Below, in pieces: positions 1 to 8,948 of a DNA stretch of 64,000 nucleotides. Location of the stretch: positions 118,548-182,547 of the forward strand of contig JANQEK010000022.1 of assembly GCA_028278405.1 (NCBI GenBank). The letters are read 5' to 3'. Position 1 is the first letter of the stretch; the number at the start of each line of letters is the position of its first letter. The position numbers and the translations under genes are program-made. Below the pieces are notes generated by a model. That model had not been told where the DNA came from and did no database searches. It worked only from the letters and a program-made list of their open reading frames with translations. The DNA is from Nitrospinaceae bacterium (GTDB lineage Bacteria > Nitrospinota > Nitrospinia > Nitrospinales > Nitrospinaceae).

Positions 1-1554
1 CCGGTTCCCCAAGTCCTTCTCGAAATGAAAATTCTCGAGGTCACCATTGGTGAAGATTTTCACTCGATATTGGACCTGAGTTATTCCGGTGGTGGTTCAA
101 CCAGCGGGCCGGATACGGGTCAGCCGGCGAATCCGTTTACGGGAGGAAATATTGGATCCAATGCTGCTCTGGGATTGGGCAATTTTGTTCTTGAAGGAGG
201 AAGCACCGGTATATTTCAGTTGATGAGCGACCATATTCTGGCAAGGCTTCAGTTGCTGGAATCCGAGAACAAAGTCAGCATTCTGGCTACCCCGATGATT
301 TTGGCATCCAACAATTCCCCAGCCCGTCTGTTTATTGGCGAAGAACGTGTCCTGACCACCGGTGTCAGCACGAACCAAACAACCAACGAAAACCTGATCA
401 ATACTGCAACCACTGCAGAAACGGAAGTCCGTGATATCGGGAATACGCTGTTAATCATCCCAAGTGTTAATTCTGATCGTACGGTAACCTTACGCATTGT
501 TCAGGACAACTCTACTGTATTACCGGCCAGCAGTCGTATTCCAGTTGCCGGTGAAGACGGAGATATTGATGAGTTCTTTGTGGATACCGTCAATACGGCC
601 AACGTGCAGGCCACCGTTCTCGCTCGTGACGGCTTGACAGTCGCTGTCGGCGGCATGATCCGGACTGAAGCTTCCGACAATGAGGAACGGGTTCCTTTAC
701 TGGCAGATATTCCATTCTTGGGCCAAATTTTTCGTCGGGATGTTCGTGAATACACAAAAACCGAACTTGTTTTACTCATCACCCCCCGTGTCTTTTTTAC
801 TCCGGAAGAGGCTCAACTGGCAAGTAAAGAACGAGTCGATGACTTGTTGGAAAAACCCAATGCCCTGGATACCTATTTCAAAACAAGCCAGACGGTTCCC
901 GACCGGCCCGATCTGGTGCGACCTCGTTTGGGAGGGTGGGCAGACAAAAAAGATCGCAAACAGAAAAATAGTTCTCAACCCAAAAGCAACGGAGGCTTCA
1001 TAGAAGTTCCTGAAAAAGATTTGGAAAAAGTGGATGTTCCAAGGGTACAACCTGATTCAGAATCAAATCAAAAAACAGGTATGCTACCTTCCAATCCATC
1101 CAACCGTCCCTACCTGGGAAGAAACGCCAGGAAGGCTGCCCCCAACTCAGACAAGTACTCCAAACAAGTTAAGAACGAAGATCCGGTAAAATCTTACATC
1201 AGATTGACTCGTTATGCCGTTTTAGCGGTGAAAAACCCCGGACAGAAACCGCCACAGGGAATAAGCCGTACCACTGTTCCCAAAATGGCCAAAGGAAAAA
1301 GCTTGATTGCAGGCAGGGCTGTCGAAATCAAAGTTCTTAACTCATGGAAGGGCTATGGTTATTACGTCACCGCAGTAGTTTTGCATAACCGAAGTTCCGT
1401 AGAAGTACCAATTCATCAGAAGCAGTTCCAGGCCAACTGGCGTGCCATCACATTAGAAGGGAAAACACTGGCAGCTCGCGGGAAAATCGGAGACCGGACT
1501 CTGGCGTATTTAATTTCGTCCAAACCCTTTCATATTGTTGTCGGAGGTCAATAG
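1..1554 (+). CDS. gspD: Type II secretion / type IV pilus secretin (GspD/PilQ type), 5' end outside window
   Basis: The reading frame is open from base 1, so the protein begins upstream and only its C-terminal ~517 residues are here. It starts in the secretin core (VPQVLLEMKILEV), has a Gly/Ser-rich gate insert, and runs to the usual secretin end TELVLLITPRVF about 265 residues in. Secretins form the outer-membrane ring through which type II secretion substrates or pili pass. Unusually, about 245 residues follow the core: a basic Ser/Pro/Lys-rich linker, then a compact domain of roughly 85 residues with alternating beta-like strands that I cannot name. A lipoprotein gene starts on the last base of the stop codon, so a pilotin-like role for it is possible. 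The family assignment is firm; whether it serves secretion or pili cannot be decided here. Confidence 0.88.
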   Translation, partial: PVPQVLLEMKILEVTIGEDFHSILDLSYSGGGSTSGPDTGQPANPFTGGNIGSNAALGLGNFVLEGGSTGIFQLMSDHILARLQLLESENKVSILATPMILASNNSPARLFIGEERVLTTGVSTNQTTNENLINTATTAETEVRDIGNTLLIIPSVNSDRTVTLRIVQDNSTVLPASSRIPVAGEDGDIDEFFVDTVNTANVQATVLARDGLTVAVGGMIRTEASDNEERVPLLADIPFLGQIFRRDVREYTKTELVLLITPRVFFTPEEAQLASKERVDDLLEKPNALDTYFKTSQTVPDRPDLVRPRLGGWADKKDRKQKNSSQPKSNGGFIEVPEKDLEKVDVPRVQPDSESNQKTGMLPSNPSNRPYLGRNARKAAPNSDKYSKQVKNEDPVKSYIRLTRYAVLAVKNPGQKPPQGISRTTVPKMAKGKSLIAGRAVEIKVLNSWKGYGYYVTAVVLHNRSSVEVPIHQKQFQANWRAITLEGKTLAARGKIGDRTLAYLISSKPFHIVVGGQ

Positions 1555-1928
1555 TGTTGCTTGATAGGAAACCAATTGATTTGTTGTTGCGGCGGGGGCT
1601 AATAATCCTGTGCCTTGGCACTATTGGAATCTCAACGGGCTGCACCACCGCGCAGACTGCTGGAAGACCGAAAGTCGAATACACAGTGCTTAAAAACAAA
1701 AATCATCACAAACAGTTCACGCCTGCAACTCGAAACTCAAGGAAAAGAGCTCGAAGAATAATGCTAAGAAACGTGAGAAGCAAGGGGGATGATTTGATGA
1801 TGTACGTCCGCCCAGAAGCAAAGCCTCCCGAGCAATACGTTCGTTCCAGACGGGATGGAGTTTCTGTTAGTGAAAACATACGGCGGAGAAAATCTGTTAG
1901 TCCCGAGGATAGATTGCTCAAAAGATAA
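1554..1928 (+). CDS. Small putative lipoprotein next to secretin
   Basis: A 124-residue protein with a GTG start that shares one base with the secretin stop codon, which implies translational coupling. Residues 12-32 form a hydrophobic signal segment ending in ISTGC, a plausible but imperfect lipobox because position -3 is Ser. The rest is short, very basic (many Arg/Lys) and low in hydrophobic residues. It resembles no family I recognise. Its position directly after a secretin suggests a pilotin or accessory factor helping secretin insertion; this is inference from context only. Confidence 0.6.
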   Translation: MLLDRKPIDLLLRRGLIILCLGTIGISTGCTTAQTAGRPKVEYTVLKNKNHHKQFTPATRNSRKRARRIMLRNVRSKGDDLMMYVRPEAKPPEQYVRSRRDGVSVSENIRRRKSVSPEDRLLKR

Positions 1929-1949
1929 TCGATTTAACAGGAGATCAAC

Positions 1950-2420
1950 ATGGACACCCGATCAACAATCCAAACATTGATTCTGGCGACTTTTTTATTT
2001 TTTGGGTTCGATATACACGCATCGGTTTGGGCTGGGGGAGACATGACCAGCCAAAAACCTGTCGCAATAAAAATGGAGCTTGGAAGCGAGTCAGGGGAAA
2101 TGCGTTTCCATCCGGATTCGCTCGAATTGGAAACGGGCAAGCTTTACCTGTTGAATCTAGAAAACCCAAGCGACAAAAAACACTATTTCTCTTCCGATGG
2201 ATTTGCCCGAGCGGTATTTACCCGCAAAGTCCAAATCAACCGGCCGGATGGCTCGGCTGTGGCAGAGATCAAAGGCTCTATACGGGAGATTGAAGTTTAT
2301 CCCGGAGGTAGTGCCCAGTGGTGGTTTGTACCTGTCAAGGCAGGGACATTTGCTGACCTCAAATGCACCATAAGAGGTCATGCAAAAAAAGGGATGAGGG
2401 GGGTCATCCAAATTCGCTAG
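1950..2420 (+). CDS. Secreted type-1 (blue) copper protein, cupredoxin fold
   Basis: 156 residues with an N-terminal signal peptide (about residues 1-28, ending near SVWA). The mature part is a single beta-rich domain. The C-terminal copper loop is visible as C139-x4-H144-x4-M149, the arrangement used by azurin/auracyanin-type centres, and H78 in the DKKHYF segment is the likely fourth ligand. Such proteins carry single electrons in the periplasm. It lies between the secretin/lipoprotein pair and an outer-membrane channel, upstream of a cluster containing cytochrome b and multiheme cytochrome c, so an electron-shuttling role is reasonable but inferred. It is close to the minimum length for a single-domain cupredoxin. 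Confidence 0.75.
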   Translation: MDTRSTIQTLILATFLFFGFDIHASVWAGGDMTSQKPVAIKMELGSESGEMRFHPDSLELETGKLYLLNLENPSDKKHYFSSDGFARAVFTRKVQINRPDGSAVAEIKGSIREIEVYPGGSAQWWFVPVKAGTFADLKCTIRGHAKKGMRGVIQIR

Positions 2421-2515
2421 CTGGATGCTACGGCTGGCTTATTTCTGCTGAGTGACTTGATGCAGAAATAATTTATAAACGTTTGGCAGTTAAAGATATA
2501 GAAAGAAGGAAATTG

Positions 2516-3496
2516 ATGATTAAGTTGAGAAACCATGTTCTATTGACAATCGCATTGTTCCTATTTGTAGCGTTGAATATTCAAGCCCTTATCGCCAGTA
2601 CTGCGGCGGCTGATGATTTATCAGAGCCTAAACTAGACCTGGATTCTGCAGCTATCACCGTTGCACAGTCCTCCGCTGCACAGTCCTCCGCCCAGTCGTC
2701 AGAACAGCTTTCTAAAGTTGTCACTGCAAGCCATACTGATAGTGGCGATTATTCCATATTTAATCCAGTGCCCCGCGAAAAGATGAGACAGTTCTCATCC
2801 GATCGGCCGGACCTTACAGAAAGCCCCATCACGGTAGATGTGGGTCATTTTCAGATTGAAACAAGCTTTTTCGACTACAACACCAACGTTGATAGCGGTG
2901 TGAGGGACAGAGATTGGGCTCTCCTGGAAACCAACCTGAAACTCGGAATCGCGCATAATTTTGATCTCCAGTTTGTATTTACACCGCTGACACGAGTGAC
3001 CACTGACGAGGGTGGAGTATCAGACACAACGGATGGTTTTGAAGATGCTCAGATTCGCCTAAAAATGAACGTTTGGGGCAATGACGGCGGCGACACCGCC
3101 TTAGGCATTATGCCCTATATCACGATACCTTCAGGCAATGATCTCAGCCACGACCATGTGGAAGGAGGCGTCATTGTTCCCTTTGGAACAGACATTATGG
3201 AAGGATTGGGTTTTGGAGCTCAACTTGAGCTTGACATTGTTTACAACGAAGAAGAGGACGACTATGAGACTGAGCTTATGCATACCATGGTATTCGGTCC
3301 TTCAATCACTGAAAATCTGGGCATCTATCTGGAATACGTCGGCACTATCACCGAAGACAAATACCAGGCTATCTTCAGTAACGGAATCACCTACAGGGTC
3401 AATGAGGATTTGCAGCTCGACGTGGGTTCGCGTATCGGGTTGAATGCCGCGACCGATGACTTCGGCATATTTGCCGGTTTCACCCGTCGGTTCTGA
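2516..3496 (+). CDS. Outer-membrane channel protein, MetA-pathway/phenol-degradation transporter type
   Basis: I take the ATG at 2516 (preceded by an AGAAGGAA ribosome site) over the TTG 33 bases upstream, because the signal peptide then starts properly (MIKLRN followed by a hydrophobic stretch to IASTAAA). The protein is about 326 residues. After a Ser/Ala/Gln-rich low-complexity stretch (repeated AQSS units) comes a segment beginning near SDRPDLTESP, followed by alternating amphipathic strands to a terminal aromatic (FTRRF), typical of an outer-membrane beta-barrel. The layout matches the family annotated as transporter or MetA-pathway of phenol degradation. The substrate is unknown. Confidence 0.65.
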   Translation: MIKLRNHVLLTIALFLFVALNIQALIASTAAADDLSEPKLDLDSAAITVAQSSAAQSSAQSSEQLSKVVTASHTDSGDYSIFNPVPREKMRQFSSDRPDLTESPITVDVGHFQIETSFFDYNTNVDSGVRDRDWALLETNLKLGIAHNFDLQFVFTPLTRVTTDEGGVSDTTDGFEDAQIRLKMNVWGNDGGDTALGIMPYITIPSGNDLSHDHVEGGVIVPFGTDIMEGLGFGAQLELDIVYNEEEDDYETELMHTMVFGPSITENLGIYLEYVGTITEDKYQAIFSNGITYRVNEDLQLDVGSRIGLNAATDDFGIFAGFTRRF

Positions 3497-3554
3497 ATGA
3501 GTTGTGCCGGCCCGGCAAAGAATAACAATCCTGAACTATTAATTTTATAGAGAG

Positions 3555-4514
3555 TTGAACGTGCAAGATCAAATTAGAGAAATTCATGCGGACGATCAAA
3601 TGTTTGCCGGTTTTCTAGCGACGGTACTTGATCAGCTCAATACGGTGATTCTGGGTAAATCAATGCAGTTACGACTTGCCATGACCTGCCTGATCGCGAA
3701 AGGTCACCTGTTGATCGAGGATATTCCCGGTCTGGGCAAAACAGTCCTTGCGCATGGTCTAGGGCAAGCTCTGGGCATGGAATACAAACGTCTTCAATTT
3801 ACCAGTGACTTGCTTCCAGGAGACATCCTGGGAACTTCTATCTATGACACTAATAGCGGACAGTTTAATTTTAATGCCGGGCCGGTTTTCACTCAGTTGC
3901 TGCTGGCGGACGAGATCAATCGAGCTACTCCAAAATGCCAGAGCGCACTTTTGGAAGCCATGGAAGAACGGAAAGTGAGCGTGGAGGGAGAAACCCGCCA
4001 TCTGCCGGAACCTTTTTTCGTCATTGCTACTCAGAATCCCATCGAACAGCAGGGGACTTTTCCATTACCGGAATCTCAGTTGGATCGTTTTTTAATGAGA
4101 ATCGAAATGGGTTACGCCAGCCGGGATGCGGAATTTGAATTGTTTCGTGGTGAAGACCGCCGGGAAATGCTGGAAAGTCTCCAACCTGCTATAACCGCGC
4201 AAGAACTTCTGGACTTGCAAAAACAAGTCGATCAGGTTCACGCAGGAGATGCTGTTCTGGAATATTTATATCAGGTGCTCGAGTTCACCCGTCAATCGGG
4301 CTTGTTTCAAACGGGGCTTTCTACCCGTGCCGGCTTGGGATTGTTGCGTGCCGCTCGTGCCTGGGCCTTGGTACATAATGAAGACAAACTTTTGCCAAGC
4401 GATATCCAAGCGGTATTGCCGGCGGTGACCGGCCATCGCCTGCAGCCTGTAGAAGGGTACATGTCCCCAAACCAAATCGGAGAGCGGGTTATTGAATCGG
4501 TGCCCGTCTGGTGA
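3555..4514 (+). CDS. MoxR-family AAA+ ATPase
   Basis: 319 residues with all core MoxR elements: Walker A EDIPGLGKT (about 55-63), Walker B LLADEINRA (about 116-124), sensor-1 region FVIATQNPIEQQGTFPLPESQLDRF, and the C-terminal lid. MoxR ATPases act as chaperones for assembly or activation of partner complexes, often with metal cofactors or VWA proteins. It is the first gene of a tight MoxR-DUF58-transglutaminase-like cassette (7 bp to the next gene). The start is either TTG at 3555 or GTG at 3561; both follow a purine-rich stretch and cannot be separated by eye. Confidence 0.93.
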   Translation: MNVQDQIREIHADDQMFAGFLATVLDQLNTVILGKSMQLRLAMTCLIAKGHLLIEDIPGLGKTVLAHGLGQALGMEYKRLQFTSDLLPGDILGTSIYDTNSGQFNFNAGPVFTQLLLADEINRATPKCQSALLEAMEERKVSVEGETRHLPEPFFVIATQNPIEQQGTFPLPESQLDRFLMRIEMGYASRDAEFELFRGEDRREMLESLQPAITAQELLDLQKQVDQVHAGDAVLEYLYQVLEFTRQSGLFQTGLSTRAGLGLLRAARAWALVHNEDKLLPSDIQAVLPAVTGHRLQPVEGYMSPNQIGERVIESVPVW

Positions 4515-4520
4515 TCTGAA

Positions 4521-5492
4521 ATGATTCCTTATTCCATACAACGATTGCAGGGACGATTGTTGCGACCCTTTTCAAGGACCAAAGCCCTTCGTCGAAAAAG
4601 TTCTCTTCGAACCCGCCTCACCCCAGCAGGATGGGGCTTCCTGGCCTTGATGTTGTGCGGGTTTTTGATGTCCGTAAACTTCAGCAATAACCTCATTTTC
4701 GCTCTGACTTTTCTACTGTTTGGTATTGCATTCGTGGGTTGGTGGCAGACTCGAATGAATGTTGCGGGCCTGACTTTTGGACAATGGAAATGCGAACCGG
4801 TTTTTGCCGGCCAGGATATTCATTATCGGTTGACGATTGACAACTCTTCCGGGCGCGGAAGAATGGGTATCACCGTTTCCTCGCCAATACCGGTTAAGAC
4901 TAACGAAATCGAAATTTTGGCCAGTGAAGGTGTGGAATTGAGTGTAAAGCGGTCAACGCGCTCCAGAGGGCTTCTCCCCTCTTCCTCTGCTTGTCTGCAA
5001 AGTAGTTTTCCATTGGGACTATTCATTACAACATTAGCTGTGTTAGACCTTCCGGATTGTCTGGTTTATCCCGCTCCCGAGGGAGCACAGCCCTTGCCAA
5101 ATACGGCCGACAGCCACAACGCCCATCTCGGTCGAGAATCTGATAACTACACCGACATGAGACGCTACGCCCCGGGAGATCCACTTTCCCGTATTTCCTG
5201 GAAAGCCTGGGCACGTACCAACAAGCTCTACACCAAGGAATTCGATGGCGCTGAAGGTGAACACGCCCTTTGGCTCAACCTTAATGCTGTCCATAAAAGC
5301 GGCACGGAAAGCAAAATTTCCCAGTTGTGCCGTTGGGTTTTGGACGCCCAACGGCAAGGCAGGGAATATGGATTGGATATTCCCGGCACAAAAATTGCCC
5401 CGGCAATGGGCCAATCGCATTTACGATCCTGTCTGAAAGCCTTAGCACTTTATGGAAAAGCGCAGGGTAGTCAGGTAGATGATGAGCAATGA
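4521..5492 (+). CDS. DUF58-domain membrane protein
   Basis: 323 residues. Residues 30-40 are basic, two membrane segments follow (about 44-75), then a beta-rich region and the DUF58 core around residues 205-245 (ESDNYTDMRRYAPGDPLSRISWKAWAR). DUF58 proteins are VWA-related partners of MoxR ATPases. The stop codon overlaps the start of the next gene by 4 bases (ATGA), and the MoxR gene ends 7 bases upstream, so the three are almost certainly co-transcribed. The molecular role of the trio is not established in general. Confidence 0.9.
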   Translation: MIPYSIQRLQGRLLRPFSRTKALRRKSSLRTRLTPAGWGFLALMLCGFLMSVNFSNNLIFALTFLLFGIAFVGWWQTRMNVAGLTFGQWKCEPVFAGQDIHYRLTIDNSSGRGRMGITVSSPIPVKTNEIEILASEGVELSVKRSTRSRGLLPSSSACLQSSFPLGLFITTLAVLDLPDCLVYPAPEGAQPLPNTADSHNAHLGRESDNYTDMRRYAPGDPLSRISWKAWARTNKLYTKEFDGAEGEHALWLNLNAVHKSGTESKISQLCRWVLDAQRQGREYGLDIPGTKIAPAMGQSHLRSCLKALALYGKAQGSQVDDEQ

Positions 5493-7561
5493 ACACCATT
5501 TTGAAAAGTAATTCCAAAGAAAATTGGGTGTTGTTCACTCTGTTGCTATCCAGTGTCCCCAGCCTGTTTCACTTGCCAGGTTGGGTAACGGTCATATCTC
5601 TATTGGGGGGCGGACTGCACTACGCCCGGTGGGCGGAAGGCACGTATGGAAAATTGGCCAGCGCTTTGCTGTTGGCTGCCATAGCAGTGGGAATCCATTT
5701 CAGTTTCGACAGTTGGTTCAGCGGAGATGCAGTTCTCAGTTTTTTTATAGGCATTGTTTTTCTTAAATGGGGAGAATCAAGAACACGTCGGGATTATTTA
5801 CTTCTGATGTTCGCTGCGGTGATCCTTGCAGCTGTCGGATCTCTTTATTGGGAGTCTTTGCTCAACCTTCTCCATATGTTTGTCGTGGTACTGGCGCTGA
5901 CCATCAGCTTATTGATCATTAGTGCCGGCGACCAGATTCTTCGATGGAAACTCATAGTGCGCCGAACTCTTGAACTGTACCTATTGGCAATACCCATAAT
6001 GGTGCTATTGTTTCTGACCTTCCCCAGGATTCCCGGACCGCTGTGGGATATCGGGCTTGCATTTGGATTGCCCGTCAAAGCATTGATGGAAAAAAATCAG
6101 AGTGGTTTTGGCGGAGTTAAAGTTCTCAAGCCAGGAGGCATACACCGGCTCAGCCAGGACAACGGCAATGTGCTGGTCGCCCAGTTCCAGGGGGCTGTGC
6201 CTTATAAGAACCGGTTGTACTGGCGTGGTCCCGTTTTCTGGGACTACGATGGTGACAACTGGCACCTGCCGGAAGGTTGGGATAACAGAGGCAAACTTCT
6301 CAAACGTGCCATTCGAAGTAAACAACGTCTTGAGAGGGAACTTCGCTGGAATCGGCACCCGGTGCGATACAGCCTGAGAGTGATGCCCAATGGCGGACGA
6401 TGGCTGTTTGGACTGGAAGTACCGGCTGCATCAGCTCCGGAATCATTTATTTCAGATGAATATCAATTACTGAGCATCCGGAAAATTGATGACCATGAAC
6501 CCAAACTTGAGATGCTCTCTTATCTTGATTATGGCATCGGAGAAAAGCTTACTGTCGAACAACGCAAAAAAGGTCTTGCCTGGCCAGGAGAGACCAATCC
6601 ACGGTTACATCTTTTTGGAGAACAGTTAAGAAAAGATTTTGAAAAACCGGAGGAAATTCTTTTTCAGGCATACAAACACCTGGCGACGAACAACTTTCAA
6701 TTTGACTCCGCGAAAGTTCTTCCGACGGGACCTGATGTTCTGGACCGCTTCTTCTTTGACGAAAAATCAGGTGGTGCGGAATACCTCGCGGGAAGTTTTG
6801 TCCTGTTGCTTCGTGCAGCTGGGATTCCTGCCCGTTTGGTGAGTGGTTTTCGGGGAGGAACCGTTATCGCCCTGACCAACTTCGTTATTGTGAAACAATC
6901 GAACGCCCATGCCTGGGTCGAAGCGTGGTTTGATAACAAGGGCTGGATTCGGGTAGAACCCAAAGATATTGTCCTACCGCCTGAAAAACCTGCGACTAAA
7001 GAAAACGAAACTGCCAAACAGCCAACTCCGGAGATTCAGGTAAGACAGGCGGAACGTACCCAGAGCCAAACAAACCATTCCACTCCTTCAAAAACCAATA
7101 CAGATATGGATGTGCAACTTCCGAAGTGGATGGACTTGTTTGGCGGAATTCAGAAATGGGTCATTGACTATGATCCGGATCGTCAGGTGGAGTTATTAAA
7201 AAGCGTAGGAGTGAAAAACACAAACTGGAAGGGCCTGCTAACCAGCGCCTTGGTTGGAGTGTTGTTGCTGTCCGGTTTATTTTTTGGATTCTGGAAATGG
7301 CAAACAAGGCGTCGGTTCGATCCTGTCATTTCTGCCTATCAGCAATATTGCAACCAGTTGGAGAAAATAGGCCTGTCGAAAAAAGCGAATGAATGTCCCA
7401 GGGACTTTCTCAATCGACTCGTCCGGGAACACTCCGAATACGCAATTGGTGCCGGTGATATTACTGAACGGTACATCGCCATTCGTTATGGTCGGGAACA
7501 GTCTCCGGAAGCGGTTGCTTTATTTCAAAGACAAGTAAAACGTTTTACATCAATGATTTAG
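5489..7561 (+). CDS. TgpA-like membrane protein with degenerate transglutaminase core (DUF3488-transglutaminase-DUF4129)
   Basis: 690 residues in the usual TgpA architecture: several N-terminal membrane helices (about 12-185), a large periplasmic domain with a transglutaminase-like core (about 400-495), one more membrane helix (about 588-612) and a cytosolic DUF4129-like tail. In active family members the triad is Cys-His-Asp, with the Cys in a GFCE(H/Y)xAS motif. Here the motif reads GGAEYLAG, so Cys is Ala430; His474 (NAHAW) is kept; the Asp of RVDP is Glu490 (RVEP). The spacing 430/474/490 equals the 44- and 16-residue spacing I recall for Pseudomonas TgpA, so the alignment is secure. Enzymatic activity as a transglutaminase or protease is therefore unlikely. 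It ends 8 bases before the FTR1 gene. Confidence 0.88.
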   Translation: MNTILKSNSKENWVLFTLLLSSVPSLFHLPGWVTVISLLGGGLHYARWAEGTYGKLASALLLAAIAVGIHFSFDSWFSGDAVLSFFIGIVFLKWGESRTRRDYLLLMFAAVILAAVGSLYWESLLNLLHMFVVVLALTISLLIISAGDQILRWKLIVRRTLELYLLAIPIMVLLFLTFPRIPGPLWDIGLAFGLPVKALMEKNQSGFGGVKVLKPGGIHRLSQDNGNVLVAQFQGAVPYKNRLYWRGPVFWDYDGDNWHLPEGWDNRGKLLKRAIRSKQRLERELRWNRHPVRYSLRVMPNGGRWLFGLEVPAASAPESFISDEYQLLSIRKIDDHEPKLEMLSYLDYGIGEKLTVEQRKKGLAWPGETNPRLHLFGEQLRKDFEKPEEILFQAYKHLATNNFQFDSAKVLPTGPDVLDRFFFDEKSGGAEYLAGSFVLLLRAAGIPARLVSGFRGGTVIALTNFVIVKQSNAHAWVEAWFDNKGWIRVEPKDIVLPPEKPATKENETAKQPTPEIQVRQAERTQSQTNHSTPSKTNTDMDVQLPKWMDLFGGIQKWVIDYDPDRQVELLKSVGVKNTNWKGLLTSALVGVLLLSGLFFGFWKWQTRRRFDPVISAYQQYCNQLEKIGLSKKANECPRDFLNRLVREHSEYAIGAGDITERYIAIRYGREQSPEAVALFQRQVKRFTSMI

Positions 7562-7569
7562 GTGATTGA

Positions 7570-8781
7570 ATGAGAACAACGAAATCCAACTTACTATCAA
7601 TATTGTTCTTATTTATTTTGCTATTCCCGGTGTCAGCGCAATCTTCAAAACCGAGTGTCACAGAAGACTACCGTCCGGTTGTTGTGGAGATGGTTGAGCG
7701 GGGTGACCGGGCCATGAAAAGCTATTCTCCGGAAACAGCAGTGAAAACGGGTAATGAATTTTCCCGCATCTACTTTGATGTATTTGAAAGCAGTGGAATG
7801 GAGTTCACTCTCGGTCTTAAAGATAAGTCCCTCATGGAAAAGATTGAATTCGGTTTCAGCCAAGCCATCAATCTGAGTATGGAGGGAAAGGAAAAATCCG
7901 TTGTCAACAAAGTTTGGAATGAACTCAAAAAAGATCTGTACCTAACGGTAGAGCGTTACCCAAGCGATAAAAAGTCAACCGGGTTTTGGGGAATGGTATT
8001 GCAATCATTTCTTATTTTGGCGCGCGAGGGTGCGGAAGCCATGCTGGTCGTGGCGGCACTGGTTGCCTATCTTCGGCGGTCCGGTTTTTCAGACAAAATC
8101 TACGTCATCTGGCAGGGTGTCATTTGGGCCGTGGTGGCTAGCGTGGTAACGGCCTGGCTTCTCACCCAGGCATTTCATGTCAGCGGAGAAAGCCGTGAAG
8201 CCTTTGAGGGAATTACGATGTTGTTAGCCGCTGCAGTATTGATCTATGTCAGTTACTGGCTGTTTTCCAAACGCGATGCGGAAAAATGGCAGGCTTTTAT
8301 ACACAAGGAGATGAATAAAGCGATCAGCCGTGGAAGCCTGTTTGCCCTGGGGCTTGTCGCTTTCCTGGCAGTGTTTCGCGAAGGAGCGGAGACCATTCTT
8401 TTTTATCAGGCATTGATCGCCAGTGCCACTGGAGAGTTGATGGCCGTCTGGACCGGAATGGGCCTCGCCGTGCTGGGCTTGGCTCTGATCTATTTTCTCG
8501 TTCGATTGGCTTCGATTCGGTTGCCTCTGAAATACTTTTTCTCGTTCACTGCGGTATTGCTATTTGTGATGGCCTTTATTTTTACCGGAAAGGGATTACT
8601 GGAATTGCAAGTGAGCGGTTGGATCTCAACCACCTCATTGAATGGATGGCCTCAGGCAAGCTGGTTGGGCTTGTTCCCGACGCTGGAAACTCTGTTTGGA
8701 CAATTGCTTGTGCTTGTATTGGTTCCATTGGGCTGGCTGTATGTGCGTCGGAGCCGAAAAACTTCTGCGGTTCAAGTGTGA
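7570..8781 (+). CDS. FTR1-family high-affinity iron (or metal) permease
   Basis: 403 residues. A signal peptide (about 1-24) leads into a periplasmic helical domain of about 110 residues, then seven membrane helices. The two family signature motifs are present: AREGAEAML (first membrane segment) and FREGAETILF (fourth). The glutamates of REGAE/REGLE motifs bind iron in this family, which takes up Fe(III) or works with periplasmic partners such as EfeO or P19. No EfeO/EfeB gene is adjacent; the gene instead sits at the end of the MoxR-DUF58-TgpA-like operon and before cytochrome genes, suggesting metal supply for redox proteins (inference). Confidence 0.9.
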   Translation: MRTTKSNLLSILFLFILLFPVSAQSSKPSVTEDYRPVVVEMVERGDRAMKSYSPETAVKTGNEFSRIYFDVFESSGMEFTLGLKDKSLMEKIEFGFSQAINLSMEGKEKSVVNKVWNELKKDLYLTVERYPSDKKSTGFWGMVLQSFLILAREGAEAMLVVAALVAYLRRSGFSDKIYVIWQGVIWAVVASVVTAWLLTQAFHVSGESREAFEGITMLLAAAVLIYVSYWLFSKRDAEKWQAFIHKEMNKAISRGSLFALGLVAFLAVFREGAETILFYQALIASATGELMAVWTGMGLAVLGLALIYFLVRLASIRLPLKYFFSFTAVLLFVMAFIFTGKGLLELQVSGWISTTSLNGWPQASWLGLFPTLETLFGQLLVLVLVPLGWLYVRRSRKTSAVQV

Positions 8782-8864
8782 ACCAGATTGAAATGATAGG
8801 ACTGACAGAAAATACAGTTTACTTCAATATTTTTTAGTGACATTGGAAATATTTTTTGGATTGG

Positions 8865-8915
8865 GAACATAAGATATGGCGAGCCGATCACCCGCCCTTT
8901 TATTACTTTATGTTC
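8865..8915. repeat. 8-bp inverted repeat upstream of the cytochrome b gene
   Basis: GAACATAA at 8865-8872 is repeated as TTATGTTC at 8908-8915, with 35 bases between. It lies in the only sizeable gap (167 bp) between the FTR1 gene and the cytochrome operon. It could be an operator or the base of an mRNA hairpin; the sequence alone does not decide. Confidence 0.4.
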
Positions 8916-8948
8916 TGCTTAGTAAGGTTTAATTAAGGAGGATTTGAA

